From the NCBI RefSeq assembly GCF_000515395.1, contig NZ_KI911782.1:1903212-1967211 (forward strand): a stretch of 64,000 bases of DNA. The letters run 5' to 3'. Made by a program: the position numbers and the translations under genes. This document shows, one piece after another, positions 36,163 to 44,857 of this stretch (position 1 is the stretch's first letter; each line of letters starts with the position of its first letter). The notes beneath the pieces were generated by a model that saw only the letters and a program-made list of their open reading frames with translations, searched no databases and was not told the DNA's origin. This DNA is from Jiangella gansuensis DSM 44835. GTDB lineage: Bacteria > Actinomycetota > Actinomycetes > Jiangellales > Jiangellaceae.

Positions 36163-36831
36163 ATGAGCTGCGGACAACGTCGGATCAAACGACACTTGGC
36201 CCGCGCTGGACTCGTCCTCGGCGGAACTCTTGTCGCCGTCTCAGCTCATCTCGCAATATCAGGCGACGGTCCGGTGACGGTGGCTGAGGTCGGGTTCGGT
36301 CCGAACACGGCTCTGGACACCGCAACGCCACCGAACCACGCATCACGACCCAGCACAGTCCCGTCCCCGCCCGCCGTGTTCGACACGTCGTCGCCGCCGG
36401 TACGTATGCACGTCCTGGGCCGGGACGTCACCGTGGAACCCGTGGGCTTGCTCGCCGACGGGAGTATGGAGTTGCCCGCGAGTCCGCACACGGCCGGCTG
36501 GTGGGCACCGGGCGCCGCGCCCGGCGACGCCGCCGGCACCGTCGTCGTCGCCGGTCACGTGGACACCGCGGCGGACGGACCCGGCATTTTCGCCCAGATT
36601 GCCGCCGGCATTTCCACCGGTTCAAACATTATCCTCAACAGCGCTGACGGCCAGAGCTGGCACTATGTCGTGACGGAGCGGCGCCATCACGACAAGGCCG
36701 CCCTGCCCGCAGACCTCTTCGCCAGAACCGGTGCACCCCGCCTGGCGCTGATCACCTGCACAGGACCCTTCGACGAGGACGCCGGCGGATACACACGGAA
36801 CCTCGTCGTCATTGCCGAGCCGGGCTCCTGA
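36163..36831 (+). CDS. Class F sortase
   Basis: A 222-residue membrane-anchored transpeptidase that attaches proteins with a sorting signal to the cell wall. It has an N-terminal TM (about residues 12-31) and a Pro-rich linker. The catalytic core has His in VVVAGHVDTA, Cys in ALITCTGPFD and Arg in YTRNLVVIA. It sits directly after the DUF4142 gene, probably cotranscribed. The only sorting-signal protein seen in the window is the LPDTG protein at 42529. Class F sortases accept LPxTG, so the two may be enzyme and substrate. Confidence 0.92.
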   Translation: MSCGQRRIKRHLARAGLVLGGTLVAVSAHLAISGDGPVTVAEVGFGPNTALDTATPPNHASRPSTVPSPPAVFDTSSPPVRMHVLGRDVTVEPVGLLADGSMELPASPHTAGWWAPGAAPGDAAGTVVVAGHVDTAADGPGIFAQIAAGISTGSNIILNSADGQSWHYVVTERRHHDKAALPADLFARTGAPRLALITCTGPFDEDAGGYTRNLVVIAEPGS

Positions 36832-36840
36832 CATGCCTCG

Positions 36841-36873
36841 GACCCGGCACACACAGAAGTGCGCGGCCGGGTC
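36841..36873. terminator. Hairpin between convergent sortase and DUF4383 genes
   Basis: GACCCGGC (36841-36848) and GCCGGGTC (36866-36873) form an 8-bp GC-only stem around 17 bases. It is placed to end transcripts from both sides. Confidence 0.5.
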
Positions 36874-36897
36874 GAAGCAACCGGTTCACCGCGGCGG

Positions 36898-37359
36898 TTA
36901 TGCCGCCTTGCCTGGGCGGGGAGTCCGGCTGAGCAACAGGCCGAGCAAGATCATACCCGCGGCGAGTACGAAGTGCAGCCAGTCATCGGCGTTGTTGAGC
37001 GGAACGAAGTTGGCGTCGCTCTGTTCGTCGACGACCAATCCGTACAGCCACAAGAGTGCGTAGATAGCTCCACCCCAGATGAGGTAGTTGCGCGCACCAG
37101 CGGCGCTGCGGGCCAGGGCAAGGCCGGCCAGGCCGAACAGCAGGTGGACGATGTTGTGCAGGATGGACACCTGGAAGATGCCGAGTAGCATCGCCTCGGA
37201 CTCGTGCCCCGCGAATTCCATGGTGTCGAAGTCAGAGGTGATGCCGGGTATGAAGCCCAGGACTCCGACGGCTAGGAAGACGACGCCGACGATGGTGGCA
37301 GCGGTTTGCACGGGCGTCGCGGTCATGGTGGATCTGCCTGAGTCGTGATCGTGTGCCAT
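36898..37359 (-). CDS. DUF4383 membrane protein
   Basis: A 153-residue protein with four hydrophobic helices. It has the DUF4383 pattern: GVVFLAVGVLGFIPGIT, SILHNIVHLLFGLAGLALAR, and NNADDWLHFVLAAGMILLGL. ATG 37359 is fixed by GAGGAGA nine bases upstream. Function of the family is unknown; it is widespread in actinobacteria near stress and envelope genes. It is convergent to the sortase. Confidence 0.88.
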   Translation of the reverse strand: MAHDHDSGRSTMTATPVQTAATIVGVVFLAVGVLGFIPGITSDFDTMEFAGHESEAMLLGIFQVSILHNIVHLLFGLAGLALARSAAGARNYLIWGGAIYALLWLYGLVVDEQSDANFVPLNNADDWLHFVLAAGMILLGLLLSRTPRPGKAA

Positions 37360-37879
37360 CGCTCTGATCTCCTCTCGGGCGGGCGTACTGCTCCCGCGGC
37401 TCGAGTCCACGTGGCTGCCCAAGATGGCAGTCGCAGGACTGGTACCCACGGATGACATGGCCATTCCGGGGTATCGAGAGCTGAACTCAGCTGACGGCTC
37501 GCACCCGGCGACTGCCCCCTCGTGGTCTGCCAGTGAGCTCCGGCGCGCATCCATGCCGGCCAGCGTTCAGTGACGTCTCCGCGCGCAGGTGGTGCTTCGG
37601 CGGCACCGACCCTTCTGGCCGTGCGGGGGGTGCACCGTCGAGATGTCGCCAATGATCTGGAAATTCTGGAGTGTGCGGGTTCGCCAGAAGGGTATGGGTT
37701 GCTCGTCCACAGCTTTCCGATTCGGCGTATGTGGGGGGAGCCATGATCGGATTCGCCGTCGTGGCCGGCGCGTGCCCTGTCAATACACCGAGCGCATGGC
37801 CTGGCCAGCACTTCCTAAGCCCTTGCTTCAGGGAAGGCAGCACATGATGTCCATCCAAAACGGCAACGAAGGAGCCACC
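37360..37879. other. 520-base region without a clear gene; possible small relic ORF
   Basis: Only one item stands out: a rightward 49-codon frame at 37424-37573 (MAVAGLVPTDDMAIPGYREL, later SWSASELRRASM). It resembles a piece of the short IPGY-EL-type motif seen in some actinobacterial small proteins. I read it as a likely relic. The rest may hold promoters for the divergent genes at 37359 and 37880. Confidence 0.35.
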
Positions 37880-38104
37880 ATGGACGACAAGCAAATCGAG
37901 GAGCGGCTGCACGCGGTAGAGACAGCGCAGGCGGCGGGTGCGGCCACCTTGGCCGGCGCGCAGGCCACTCAAGCCGCCGCGCAGGCCGGCTCGAGCGCCA
38001 CAATGGCCGCGATGCAGGCCGGCAACATGGCGACCATGGTTGCCGGCAGCGTCGGTTTCGTGGTCGGCATCTTCATCGGAATTGCGATACGTTCCGCACG
38101 TTAG
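37880..38104 (+). CDS. Small Ala-rich protein with C-terminal membrane segment
   Basis: A 74-residue protein: a helical N-terminus (MDDKQIEERLHAVETAQAAG), a long Ala/Gln/Met-rich stretch of near-repeats, and one C-terminal TM (GSVGFVVGIFIGIAIRSAR). ATG 37880 follows AAGGAG at 6 bases. Its stop is only 6 bases before the oxidase subunit II start, so it is probably the first gene of that operon. The amphipathic Ala-rich middle could oligomerise. No family is recognised. Confidence 0.65.
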   Translation: MDDKQIEERLHAVETAQAAGAATLAGAQATQAAAQAGSSATMAAMQAGNMATMVAGSVGFVVGIFIGIAIRSAR

Positions 38105-38110
38105 CGACAC

Positions 38111-38959
38111 GTGGCACATCTGGTTCCCGGACGCGATCCGGCTCTGACACGACGCGTCGCGGCTGTCGTGCTCGGCGCGGCGGTCGTGCTGAGTGGTTGC
38201 TCGGCCGAGCAGCGTGACGAGTGGTCGCGGCTGGCGCTACCGGAGCCGGCCACCGACGAGGCGCCGCTGATCGGTGACCTCTGGGTAGGTGCCTGGATCG
38301 CGGCGTTCGCGGTCGGCTTCCTGGTCTGGGGGCTGATCCTGTGGGCGGTCATCGCCTACCGCAAGCGCAACGACGAACTGCCGAAGCAGACTCGCTTCAA
38401 CATCCCGATCGAGTTCCTCTACACGGTGGCGCCGTTTTTCGTGATCGCGCCATTCTTCTACTTCACGGCCGACCACCAGGACCAGATCACCGGTATCCGC
38501 GCCGAGCCCGATCTCACAGTCGACGTCGTGGGCCAGCAGTGGTCCTGGACGTTCAACTACGTCGACGAGGACGTCCACGAGATCGGCACCATCAACGAGC
38601 GCCCGACGCTGTACCTGCCGGTGGACCAGACGGTCCGGTTCAACCTTGGATCGCCGGACGTCATCCACTCGTTCTGGATCCCGTCCTTCTACATGAAGCA
38701 GGACGTCTTTCCCGGCCAACCGAATGCGTTCCAGGTGACACCCGACCGTGAGGGCACGTTCGACGGTCGGTGTGCCGAGTTCTGCGGCGTCTTCCACCAG
38801 TCGATGCTGTTCACCGTCGAGGTGGTATCCGAAGAGGAATACCAGGACCAGATGGACCAACTGCGTGACGCAGGCCAGACCGGTCTCATCGATCCGCCGA
38901 TCCGCGGCGCCTACGAAGGGGAGCCGCTCGACCCGGACAGCCCCGGGGGCGACCGGTGA
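38111..38959 (+). CDS. ctaC: Cytochrome c oxidase subunit II
   Basis: A 282-residue lipoprotein subunit of aa3-type oxidase that receives electrons from cytochrome c. The signal peptide ends in a lipobox (VVLSGC). Two TM helices follow (about 57-80 and 100-120). The cupredoxin domain has the Cu-A ligands: His in [11 protein letters not shown] and [12 protein letters not shown] with two Cys, His and Met. An aromatic electron-entry patch is present ([10 protein letters not shown]). GTG 38111 is used. The next gene overlaps by 4 bases. No subunit III or bc complex is nearby, so this looks like an accessory oxidase copy. Confidence 0.93.
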   Translation: MAHLVPGRDPALTRRVAAVVLGAAVVLSGCSAEQRDEWSRLALPEPATDEAPLIGDLWVGAWIAAFAVGFLVWGLILWAVIAYRKRNDELPKQTRFNIPIEFLYTVAPFFVIAPFFYFTADHQDQITGIRAEPDLTVDVVGQQWSWTFNYVDEDVHEIGTINERPTLYLPVDQTVRFNLGSPDVIHSFWIPSFYMKQDVFPGQPNAFQVTPDREGTFDGRCAEFCGVFHQSMLFTVEVVSEEEYQDQMDQLRDAGQTGLIDPPIRGAYEGEPLDPDSPGGDR

Positions 38960-40674
38960 CCACCTTCAAGGAGCGGACCGCGCCCTCGCGCGGGCGTGTC
39001 GCCCGGCCGAAGCGCAAGGGCAACGTCGTCGTCCGGTGGATGACCTCCACCGACCACAAGGTCATCGGGTACATGTATCTGATCGCCTCGTTCGGGTTCT
39101 TCCTGTTCGGCGGCGTGCTGGCACTGTTCATCCGGGCCGAGCTGTTCTCGCCGGGTCGGCAGGTCGTCAGCGACCAGATGTACAACCAGCTGTTCACCAT
39201 GCACGGCACGATCATGCTGTTGCTGTTCGCAACGCCGTTGTTCATCGGCTTCGGCAACATCATCGTGCCGTTGCAGATCGGCGCGCCGGACGTGGCGTTC
39301 CCGCGGCTGAACATGTTCAGCTTCTATCTGTTCCTGTTCGGCGGGCTGATCGTCTGTGCCGGGTTCATCACGCCGGACGGCGCCGCCGACTTCGGCTGGA
39401 CCGCCTACGCGCCGTTGCACGACACCGTCTACAGTCCCAACGTGGGTGGCGACCTGTGGGTCGCCGGCCTGGCGATGAGCGGTTTCGGCACCATCTTCGG
39501 CGCGGTCAACTTCATCACCACCATCGTGTGCATGCGCGCGCCGGGCATCACCATGTTCCGGATGCCGATCTTCACCTGGAACATCCTGGCTACCAGCATC
39601 CTGGTGCTGATCGCGTTCCCGCTGCTGGCCGCCGCCCTGTTCGGCATGCTGGCCGACCGCACCCTCGGAGCGCACATCTACGACCCGAGCGCCGGTGGTG
39701 CGGTCCTCTGGCAACACCTCTTCTGGTTCTTCGGCCATCCAGAGGTATACATCATCGCCTTGCCCTTCTTCGGCATCATCACCGAGGTCATCCCGGTGTT
39801 CAGCCGCAAGCCGATCTTCGGCTACAAGGGCCTGGTGTTCGCCACCCTCGCGATCGTCGGTCTGTCGGTGGCGGTGTGGGCGCACCACATGTTCGCCACC
39901 GGAGCGGTGAACCTGCCGTTCTTCTCGGCCATGACCATGCTCATCGCCATTCCGACCGGGTTGAAGTTCTTCGCCTGGATCGGCACCATGTGGCGCGGCT
40001 CACTGACGTTCGAGACCCCGATGCTGTTCGCCATCGGGTTCCTGGTGACCTTCCTGTTCGGTGGCCTGACCGGCATCATCCTGGCCTCGCCGCCGCTGGA
40101 CTTCCACGTGCACGACAGCTACTTCGTCGTCGCGCACTTCCACTACGTCGTCTTCGGCACGGTCGTGTTCGCCATGTTCGCCGGCTTCTATTTCTGGTGG
40201 CCGAAGTTCACCGGGCGGATGCTGAACGAACGCATGGGCACGATCCACTTCTGGCTGCTGTTCCTCGGCTTCCACGGCACGTTCATGGTGCACCACTGGC
40301 TGGGCGTCGAGGGCTTCCCGCGGCGCTACTCCGACTACGAGCCAGATGACGGATTCACCACGCTGAACCAGTTCTCCACGGTGTTCGCGTTTCTGCTGGC
40401 GGTATCGACGCTGCCGTTCCTGTGGAACGTGTGGCAGACCCGGCTGGCTCCGAAGGTCGAGGTCGACGACCCCTGGGGCTTCACGAACTCGCTGGAGTGG
40501 GCCACGTCCTGCCCGCCGCCGCGGCACAACTTCACCTCAGTGCCACGCATCCGCAGCGAGCGTCCCGCGTTCGACCTCAAGTACCCCGAGGCCGCCGCGA
40601 CCGCCGAGGGCAAACCGGCCGACGCCGGTCCACTCACCGAGGCACTGGGTCCGCCCGACATCGAGCCGAACTGA
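38956..40674 (+). CDS. ctaD: Cytochrome c oxidase subunit I
   Basis: A 572-residue haem-copper oxidase core subunit with 12 TM helices. Key sites are intact: His of haem a in [13 protein letters not shown], the Cu-B His and cross-linked Tyr in [15 protein letters not shown], Cu-B HH in [10 protein letters not shown], and the haem a3/a His pair in [17 protein letters not shown] 38956 overlaps the subunit II stop. The K-channel is of the A1 type ([13 protein letters not shown] region). Together with subunit II it should reduce oxygen and pump protons. Confidence 0.95.
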   Translation: MTTFKERTAPSRGRVARPKRKGNVVVRWMTSTDHKVIGYMYLIASFGFFLFGGVLALFIRAELFSPGRQVVSDQMYNQLFTMHGTIMLLLFATPLFIGFGNIIVPLQIGAPDVAFPRLNMFSFYLFLFGGLIVCAGFITPDGAADFGWTAYAPLHDTVYSPNVGGDLWVAGLAMSGFGTIFGAVNFITTIVCMRAPGITMFRMPIFTWNILATSILVLIAFPLLAAALFGMLADRTLGAHIYDPSAGGAVLWQHLFWFFGHPEVYIIALPFFGIITEVIPVFSRKPIFGYKGLVFATLAIVGLSVAVWAHHMFATGAVNLPFFSAMTMLIAIPTGLKFFAWIGTMWRGSLTFETPMLFAIGFLVTFLFGGLTGIILASPPLDFHVHDSYFVVAHFHYVVFGTVVFAMFAGFYFWWPKFTGRMLNERMGTIHFWLLFLGFHGTFMVHHWLGVEGFPRRYSDYEPDDGFTTLNQFSTVFAFLLAVSTLPFLWNVWQTRLAPKVEVDDPWGFTNSLEWATSCPPPRHNFTSVPRIRSERPAFDLKYPEAAATAEGKPADAGPLTEALGPPDIEPN

Positions 40675-40749
40675 GCGTTTCGGCTCTCTCACTCTCGGAG
40701 TCTTCGCACCAGGGCGCGATGGTTCAGGTGCCGCGGTCGGTGCCTTGTG

Positions 40750-40772
40750 CTTGACATTGACACAGTGACAAG
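40750..40772. promoter_or_regulatory. Candidate MerR-type operator upstream of the HEAT/MerR-HEAT pair
   Basis: A 23-bp dyad: left half CTTGACATTGA, right half CAGTGACAAG. Positions CTTG-CA-TG and CA-TG-CAAG are symmetric. TTGACA inside the left half could be a -35 element. It lies 32 bases before the ATG of the first gene and fits the long spacer-embedded dyads bound by MerR proteins. Confidence 0.55.
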
Positions 40773-40803
40773 GATTTCACTGGGGCGGAAGGAGGTGGTC
40801 GTG

Positions 40804-41481
40804 ATGGCCTTGCCGTATCAGAGCACGGACGACACTGGGTTGGTCGAGGCGCTGGGGCACCCCCAGTCGTCGGTGCGGCTGCGGGCGGCGATGTCGGCGG
40901 GCACGCGGCCCGACCCCCGGTATGTCGAGAAGCTCGTCGAGCGGTGCGGGGTCGAGCCGGACTTCTTCGTGCGCGACATGCTCACGTGGGCGCTGACCAG
41001 GCACTCGGCGTCGATCACTGTTCCCAGGCTGGTCGAGGAGTTGAGCTCGCAGCGTGCTCAGGCGCGGAGCCAGGCGCTGCACACGTTGTCCAAGATCGGC
41101 GATCGGGGAGTGTGGACGGCGATCACCCGGTCGTTGCTGTTCGACGCCGATCACGAGGTGGCCCGCAGCGCATGGCGGGCGGCTGTCGTGCTCGTGCCGG
41201 ACAAGGACAGGTCCGCCCTGGCCGAGGCGCTTTCGACGCAGCTGGGACGCGGTGACCGGCACCTGCAGCTGAGCCTGAGCCGGGCGTTGATCGCGCTCGG
41301 GGACGTGGTCCCTCCGGTTCTGGCAGCCGCGATGACGAGCTCGGTGGTCGAGGTCCGCGCGCACGCGATCGCGACCCACCGGCTGTGGCGTGACCCGGAC
41401 GCGGGCTTCGAGCTCGCGATCGAGGAAGCCAAGCGGGTGGCCGCACTGGGCCCGGACGAGGAAAGCGCTCGGTCGTGCTGA
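40804..41481 (+). CDS. HEAT-repeat protein
   Basis: A 225-residue all-helical protein made of about five HEAT/PBS-lyase-type repeats (for example GHPQSSVRLRAAMSAGT, RAQARSQALHTLSKIGDR and ADHEVARSAWRAAVVL). GGAAGGAGG precedes the ATG by nine bases; a GTG three bases upstream is an alternative. Its 3' end overlaps the MerR-HEAT gene by 7 bases, and both end in related helical repeats. A partner-binding or sensor role is plausible. No catalytic motif is seen. Confidence 0.8.
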   Translation: MALPYQSTDDTGLVEALGHPQSSVRLRAAMSAGTRPDPRYVEKLVERCGVEPDFFVRDMLTWALTRHSASITVPRLVEELSSQRAQARSQALHTLSKIGDRGVWTAITRSLLFDADHEVARSAWRAAVVLVPDKDRSALAEALSTQLGRGDRHLQLSLSRALIALGDVVPPVLAAAMTSSVVEVRAHAIATHRLWRDPDAGFELAIEEAKRVAALGPDEESARSC

Positions 41482-42476
41482 TCGGTGAGGTGGCGCGGCG
41501 CTCCGGGGTCAGCGCGCGAATGCTCCGGCACTACGACGCGCTGGGCCTGGTGCGGCCGACGGGGCGAAGCGTCGGCGGCTACCGGGAGTACTCCAGCGAG
41601 GACATCCGGCGGATATTCCACGTCGAGAGCCTGCGGTCGCTGGGACTGTCCCTGCGCGAAGTCGGGCGCGCCTTGGACGATCCCGGGTTCGACCCCTCCG
41701 GCCTCATCGACGAGCTGATGCGTCAGACGCAGGAGCGCATCATGCGTGAGAAGGAACTGCTCGCGCGACTCCGTCACATCGATGCTGCCGAACCCGCCGA
41801 CTGGGAGGAGGCGCTCGGGATCGTGGCGCTGCTCCAGGCGCTGGGTTCCGAGAGCGCCAGGGTCCGCCAGCGCGCGGCCCTGGCGTCGGTCGGCGAAGCC
41901 TCCGCGCCCGTCGAACTACTCGTCGAGGCGGCACTCGCGGAGACGGATCTCAATGTCGCCGGAGCGCTGCAATGGGCACTGAGGCAGGCGGGCAGTGACG
42001 GGTTGGCGCGGCTCGCCGCCGGCCTCAGATCCACCGATGCCGGCGTCCGCAAACGCGCCGTTGTGTTGATCGCGCAGGTACCGACCGACGACGCGACGGC
42101 AGTGCTCGCAGACGCTCTCACAGACCCCGACGTCGCGGTCCGCAGAACGGCGGCCCTGCCTCTCGGGGCACGTGGGGTCGTCGACGCCGTTCCGACGTTG
42201 ATCGACATGGTGGTCGCGGGCGCCAACGATGTCGACGCCGCGGAGGCCCTGGGCACGCTGGCGCGTCGCCGTGAACTCGCCGACCGGATCGTCACCGAGT
42301 TCGTCGCCCACCTCGCCGAGGACGGTGCCGGAACCCCGACGCGGCGACGCATCGCACAGGCGCTGGCAGACATCCCCGGAGCCGAGGCGACGCGTGTCCT
42401 CTCGGACCTGGCGCGCAGCGACGAGCCGTCAATCGCGCTGACCGCGGCCTACGTTCTCCAACAGCGCGGCGTGTGA
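41475..42476 (+). CDS. MerR-family regulator fused to HEAT repeats
   Basis: A 333-residue protein. Residues 1-70 are a MerR winged helix (LIGEVARRSGVSARMLRHYD, RSVGGYREYSSEDIRRI), followed by the dimerising coiled coil (LMRQTQERIMREKELLARL). From about 115 to the end, six to seven HEAT-type repeats replace the usual small ligand domain (RVRQRAALASVGEASAPVEL, DAGVRKRAVVLIAQVPTDD, DVAVRRTAALPLGARGV). GTG 41475 overlaps the upstream HEAT gene. No metal-binding cysteines are seen. The signal is probably a protein or a conformational input rather than a metal; that is inference. Confidence 0.88.
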   Translation: MLIGEVARRSGVSARMLRHYDALGLVRPTGRSVGGYREYSSEDIRRIFHVESLRSLGLSLREVGRALDDPGFDPSGLIDELMRQTQERIMREKELLARLRHIDAAEPADWEEALGIVALLQALGSESARVRQRAALASVGEASAPVELLVEAALAETDLNVAGALQWALRQAGSDGLARLAAGLRSTDAGVRKRAVVLIAQVPTDDATAVLADALTDPDVAVRRTAALPLGARGVVDAVPTLIDMVVAGANDVDAAEALGTLARRRELADRIVTEFVAHLAEDGAGTPTRRRIAQALADIPGAEATRVLSDLARSDEPSIALTAAYVLQQRGV

Positions 42477-42528
42477 CGTCGTTCGGAGCCCGCTGCCGCG
42501 ACCGGACGTGCCCGAAGGGCCCGGCCGC

Positions 42529-43764
42529 TCACAGACCGGCCGTACGCCGCTTGTTGAAGAAGACCAGGCCTGATGCGAGCGCGATGAGCACGACTCCCGC
42601 GGCCGCCAGGATCAGGGTCGAGCCGCTGCCGGTGTCGGGCAGGTCACCCGTGCCGCCGGTCTCGGTGCCGGTGTCGCCGGTTTCAGTTCCCGTCTCGGTG
42701 CCGGGCGGGGAGTCGGTCGGCGTCGGGGTCTCAGTCGGCGTTGGGGTCTCGGTCGGAGTGGGGGTCTCGGTCGGAGTGGGGGTCTCGGTCCCCGTTTCCG
42801 TCCCGGTTTCGGTGCCGCTGTCGTCGCCGGTGTCCGTCCCCGTCTCGGTGCCGGTGTCGGTGCCGTTGTCGTCGCCGGTATCCGTGCCGGTTTCGGTTCC
42901 CGTCTCGGTGCCGGTGTCGTCACCGGTGTCGTCGCCGATCTCGGTTCCCGTCTCGGTGCCGGTTTCGGTGCCGGTGTCGTCTCCGGTCTCGTCGCCGTTG
43001 TCGTCGCCGGTCGGAGTGTCTGTGGGGGTGGGCTCGCAGGCGTCGTCGGTGATCTGGTTGGTGTCGAGGGTGACGGCGGCCGTTCGAGCCAGCGCTCGGC
43101 CTTGCAGGTTCGCGCCGGTGTCCATGGTGATCGATGCGGTCGCCATGATGGTGCCGATGAAGTCTGTGCCGGTGCCAAGAGTGGCGGAGCTGCCCACCTG
43201 CCAGAACACGTTGCACGGCGCCGCTCCGTTGACGAAGATGACGCTGCTGTCCGTGGCGGTGATCAGGGTGGAGTCGATCTGGAAGATGAACACCGCCCCG
43301 GGGTCGCCCTTGCCGTCGAGCGTGAGTTGCCCCGTCAGTTGGGCGGCTGAGATGCGATAGACGCCCGCGTCGAGTGAAGTGCCGCCGAGTTCGGCGGCCA
43401 GGTTCGTGAACGGCGTGCGGCCGGCAGCGTCGTTGTAGGCGGTGGTCAGGTCGTCCTTGGCCTGGAGTGCGACTGCGTCGGCCAGGTGTGTCTCACCGTG
43501 CACTTCGCCCGGCGGGAAGCCCGGAGCGGTGGTGCCGGGGTGCACGCCGAGATCCTGTTCCAGCGACGTGGGGCCGGTGTTGGTGACGGTGGAGCCGGCC
43601 AGCACGGAGAAGTCGCCCGCGGTCCCGAGGCCGACCGGAGCGTCGGCGGCATCTGCCACGCTCGTGTTGAAGAACAGCGGTGCCGTCACGAGCGCCGCAA
43701 CGCCAAGGCTCGCCAACCCTGGCCACAGTGCACGTTGGACCGGATGAGATGATGTCCTGGCCAT
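42529..43764 (-). CDS. DUF3494 ice-binding-like surface protein with LPDTG sorting signal
   Basis: A 411-residue exported protein. A signal peptide (about 1-40, ending SVADAAD) leads to a DUF3494 beta-solenoid domain (GTAGDFSVLAGSTVTNTGPT, GVYRISAAQLTGQLTLDGKG, ATLGTGTDFIGTIMATASI). This fold is known from ice-binding proteins and also general adhesins. A long Thr/Glu/Gly/Asp low-complexity stalk and four PTPTET repeats follow. The end is LPDTG, a TM helix and KRR, a complete cell-wall sorting signal. ATG 43764 is preferred over the longer frame. Ice binding cannot be claimed from sequence alone. Confidence 0.88.
   Translation of the reverse strand: MARTSSHPVQRALWPGLASLGVAALVTAPLFFNTSVADAADAPVGLGTAGDFSVLAGSTVTNTGPTSLEQDLGVHPGTTAPGFPPGEVHGETHLADAVALQAKDDLTTAYNDAAGRTPFTNLAAELGGTSLDAGVYRISAAQLTGQLTLDGKGDPGAVFIFQIDSTLITATDSSVIFVNGAAPCNVFWQVGSSATLGTGTDFIGTIMATASITMDTGANLQGRALARTAAVTLDTNQITDDACEPTPTDTPTGDDNGDETGDDTGTETGTETGTEIGDDTGDDTGTETGTETGTDTGDDNGTDTGTETGTDTGDDSGTETGTETGTETPTPTETPTPTETPTPTETPTPTDSPPGTETGTETGDTGTETGGTGDLPDTGSGSTLILAAAGVVLIALASGLVFFNKRRTAGL
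42650..43030 (-). repeat. Low-complexity coding repeat of the surface-protein stalk
   Basis: Short units encoding TGTETGTE, GDDTG and PTPTET recur many times with small variations. The DNA is therefore a degenerate 6/12/18-bp repeat prone to slippage, which would change stalk length without breaking the frame. The opposite strand is also open here, as a by-product of the repeat. Confidence 0.8.
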
Positions 43765-44013
43765 GAATTGACCCTTTCGGTTGAGATCCTCATGGGTCAC
43801 GTCTGGCCGATGAACGCCCGGGGCGCGAAGCATGTTTCGCCCTACTCAAGCATAAACTCGCGCGTGCGCGATCATTCAAAGCGATAAAGTCGAAATAGAG
43901 CGTTCAGATATCGCCCCAAACACGTACAAGAAACACAAAACGTCTACCGGTCTTTTGGCTGCGCCGGCGTTTTCCCAGCTGGCGCGCCCCTCGCCTCGTC
44001 GAACAAGCTCACG
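43765..44013. promoter_or_regulatory. A+T-richer intergenic region upstream of the surface-protein gene
   Basis: About 250 bases without a gene, with a distinctly A+T-rich part at 43850-43980. A leftward TTGAAT with TATGCT 19 bases further (about 43850-43882) may be a promoter, with a long leader before the 43764 start. No riboswitch or terminator was recognised. Confidence 0.3.
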
Positions 44014-44460
44014 TCAGATCGATTCCGGGCCGGCGGCGGTGATGCCGTCGAGCAGGCGGTGCAGCCCCCAGAGATGCTGCTCGGTGGAGTTGTAGTCCGC
44101 CATCGTGGCCGCGACCGCGGCGGCTCTCGGATATTGGTCGGCAGGCGTCAGTGAGAATGCCCGATGTCTGGACGCTTTTCGTTCTGCTTCCGGCTGTGGT
44201 GGGCCGGGTTCAGGCGCATCGGCGATCTCCAGGGCGATCGAACCGAACGCATAGACGATGAGCACATAGGACGCGCGTGCGGCCGCGACCGGATCGAGGC
44301 CGGCGTCGGCGAGGACCTCGAGGAGTCGTTCGTTCAGGGTGAGGGCATGTGGCCCGGTCAGTGGGGCGCCGATCATCAGCGGCACCGTCCCCGGGTGGTC
44401 GGAGAGTCGTCGCCTCAGTTCCAGGGCGAGGGCCTCGAGGCGTAGCCGCCAGGGACCCAT
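44014..44460 (-). pseudogene. TetR-type regulator C-terminal remnant
   Basis: The frame from about 44460 (GPWRLRLEALALELRRRLSD, PLTGPHALTLNERLLEVLAD, YVLIVYAFGSIALEIADA) matches the ligand domain of TetR regulators of the TetR_C_1 type. The DNA-binding N-terminus is missing. Upstream of 44460 the same frame is merely antisense to a dehydrogenase fragment. Confidence 0.55.
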
Positions 44461-44461
44461 G

Positions 44462-44775
44462 ACGACTTCGCCGCCGGGCCGCAGCGCTACGACCTGATCC
44501 TCGACATTGCCGGCAACCCGTCCCTGTCGCGGCTGCGGCGCGCACTCGCCCCCACCGGCACGGCCGTCATCGTCGGCGGCGAGGGGCCTGGCACGTGGAC
44601 CGGCGGTTTCGGCCGCCAACTGCGCGCCCCACTCGTGTCGCTGTTCGTGCGCCAGCGGCTGGCCATGTTGGCCTCCAAAGAGCGCGCCAGCGATCTCGAA
44701 CGGCTGACGGTCCTCATCGAGGCGGGCGCGGTGACGCCGAGCATCGACCGGACGTTTCCGCTGGCCCGGGCCGCA
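44462..44775 (+). pseudogene. Fragment of a zinc-type alcohol dehydrogenase/quinone oxidoreductase
   Basis: About 104 residues (RYDLILDIAGNPSLSRLRRA, GTAVIVGGEGPGTWTGG, LASKERASDLERLTVLIEAG, then SIDRTFPLARAA) match the C-terminal NAD(P)-binding part of MDR-family dehydrogenases. The start is missing and the end breaks off at a hairpin. It faces the TetR remnant with nothing between, so two broken genes are fused head to head. Confidence 0.6.
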
Positions 44776-44784
44776 CGATCTGAA

Positions 44785-44848
44785 CCTCCCATGATCATCA
44801 AGAGTTGGTCCGGCTATGACCGGGGCAACTCTTGATGATCATGGGAGG
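44785..44848. terminator. 23-bp perfect hairpin downstream of the desaturase gene
   Basis: Arms 44785-44807 and 44826-44848 are exact reverse complements around 18 bases. It lies 9 bases past the desaturase stop. It begins CCTCCCATGATCAT like the hairpin at 9062, so the two may belong to one family. There is no T-tract. Confidence 0.75.
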
Positions 44849-44857
44849 GGTGGTGGG

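Noticed and set aside
42473-43360. Rightward frame encoding many VSVPVSVP repeats
   Set aside because: It is the complement of the stalk repeat of the DUF3494 protein; no signal, no ribosome site.
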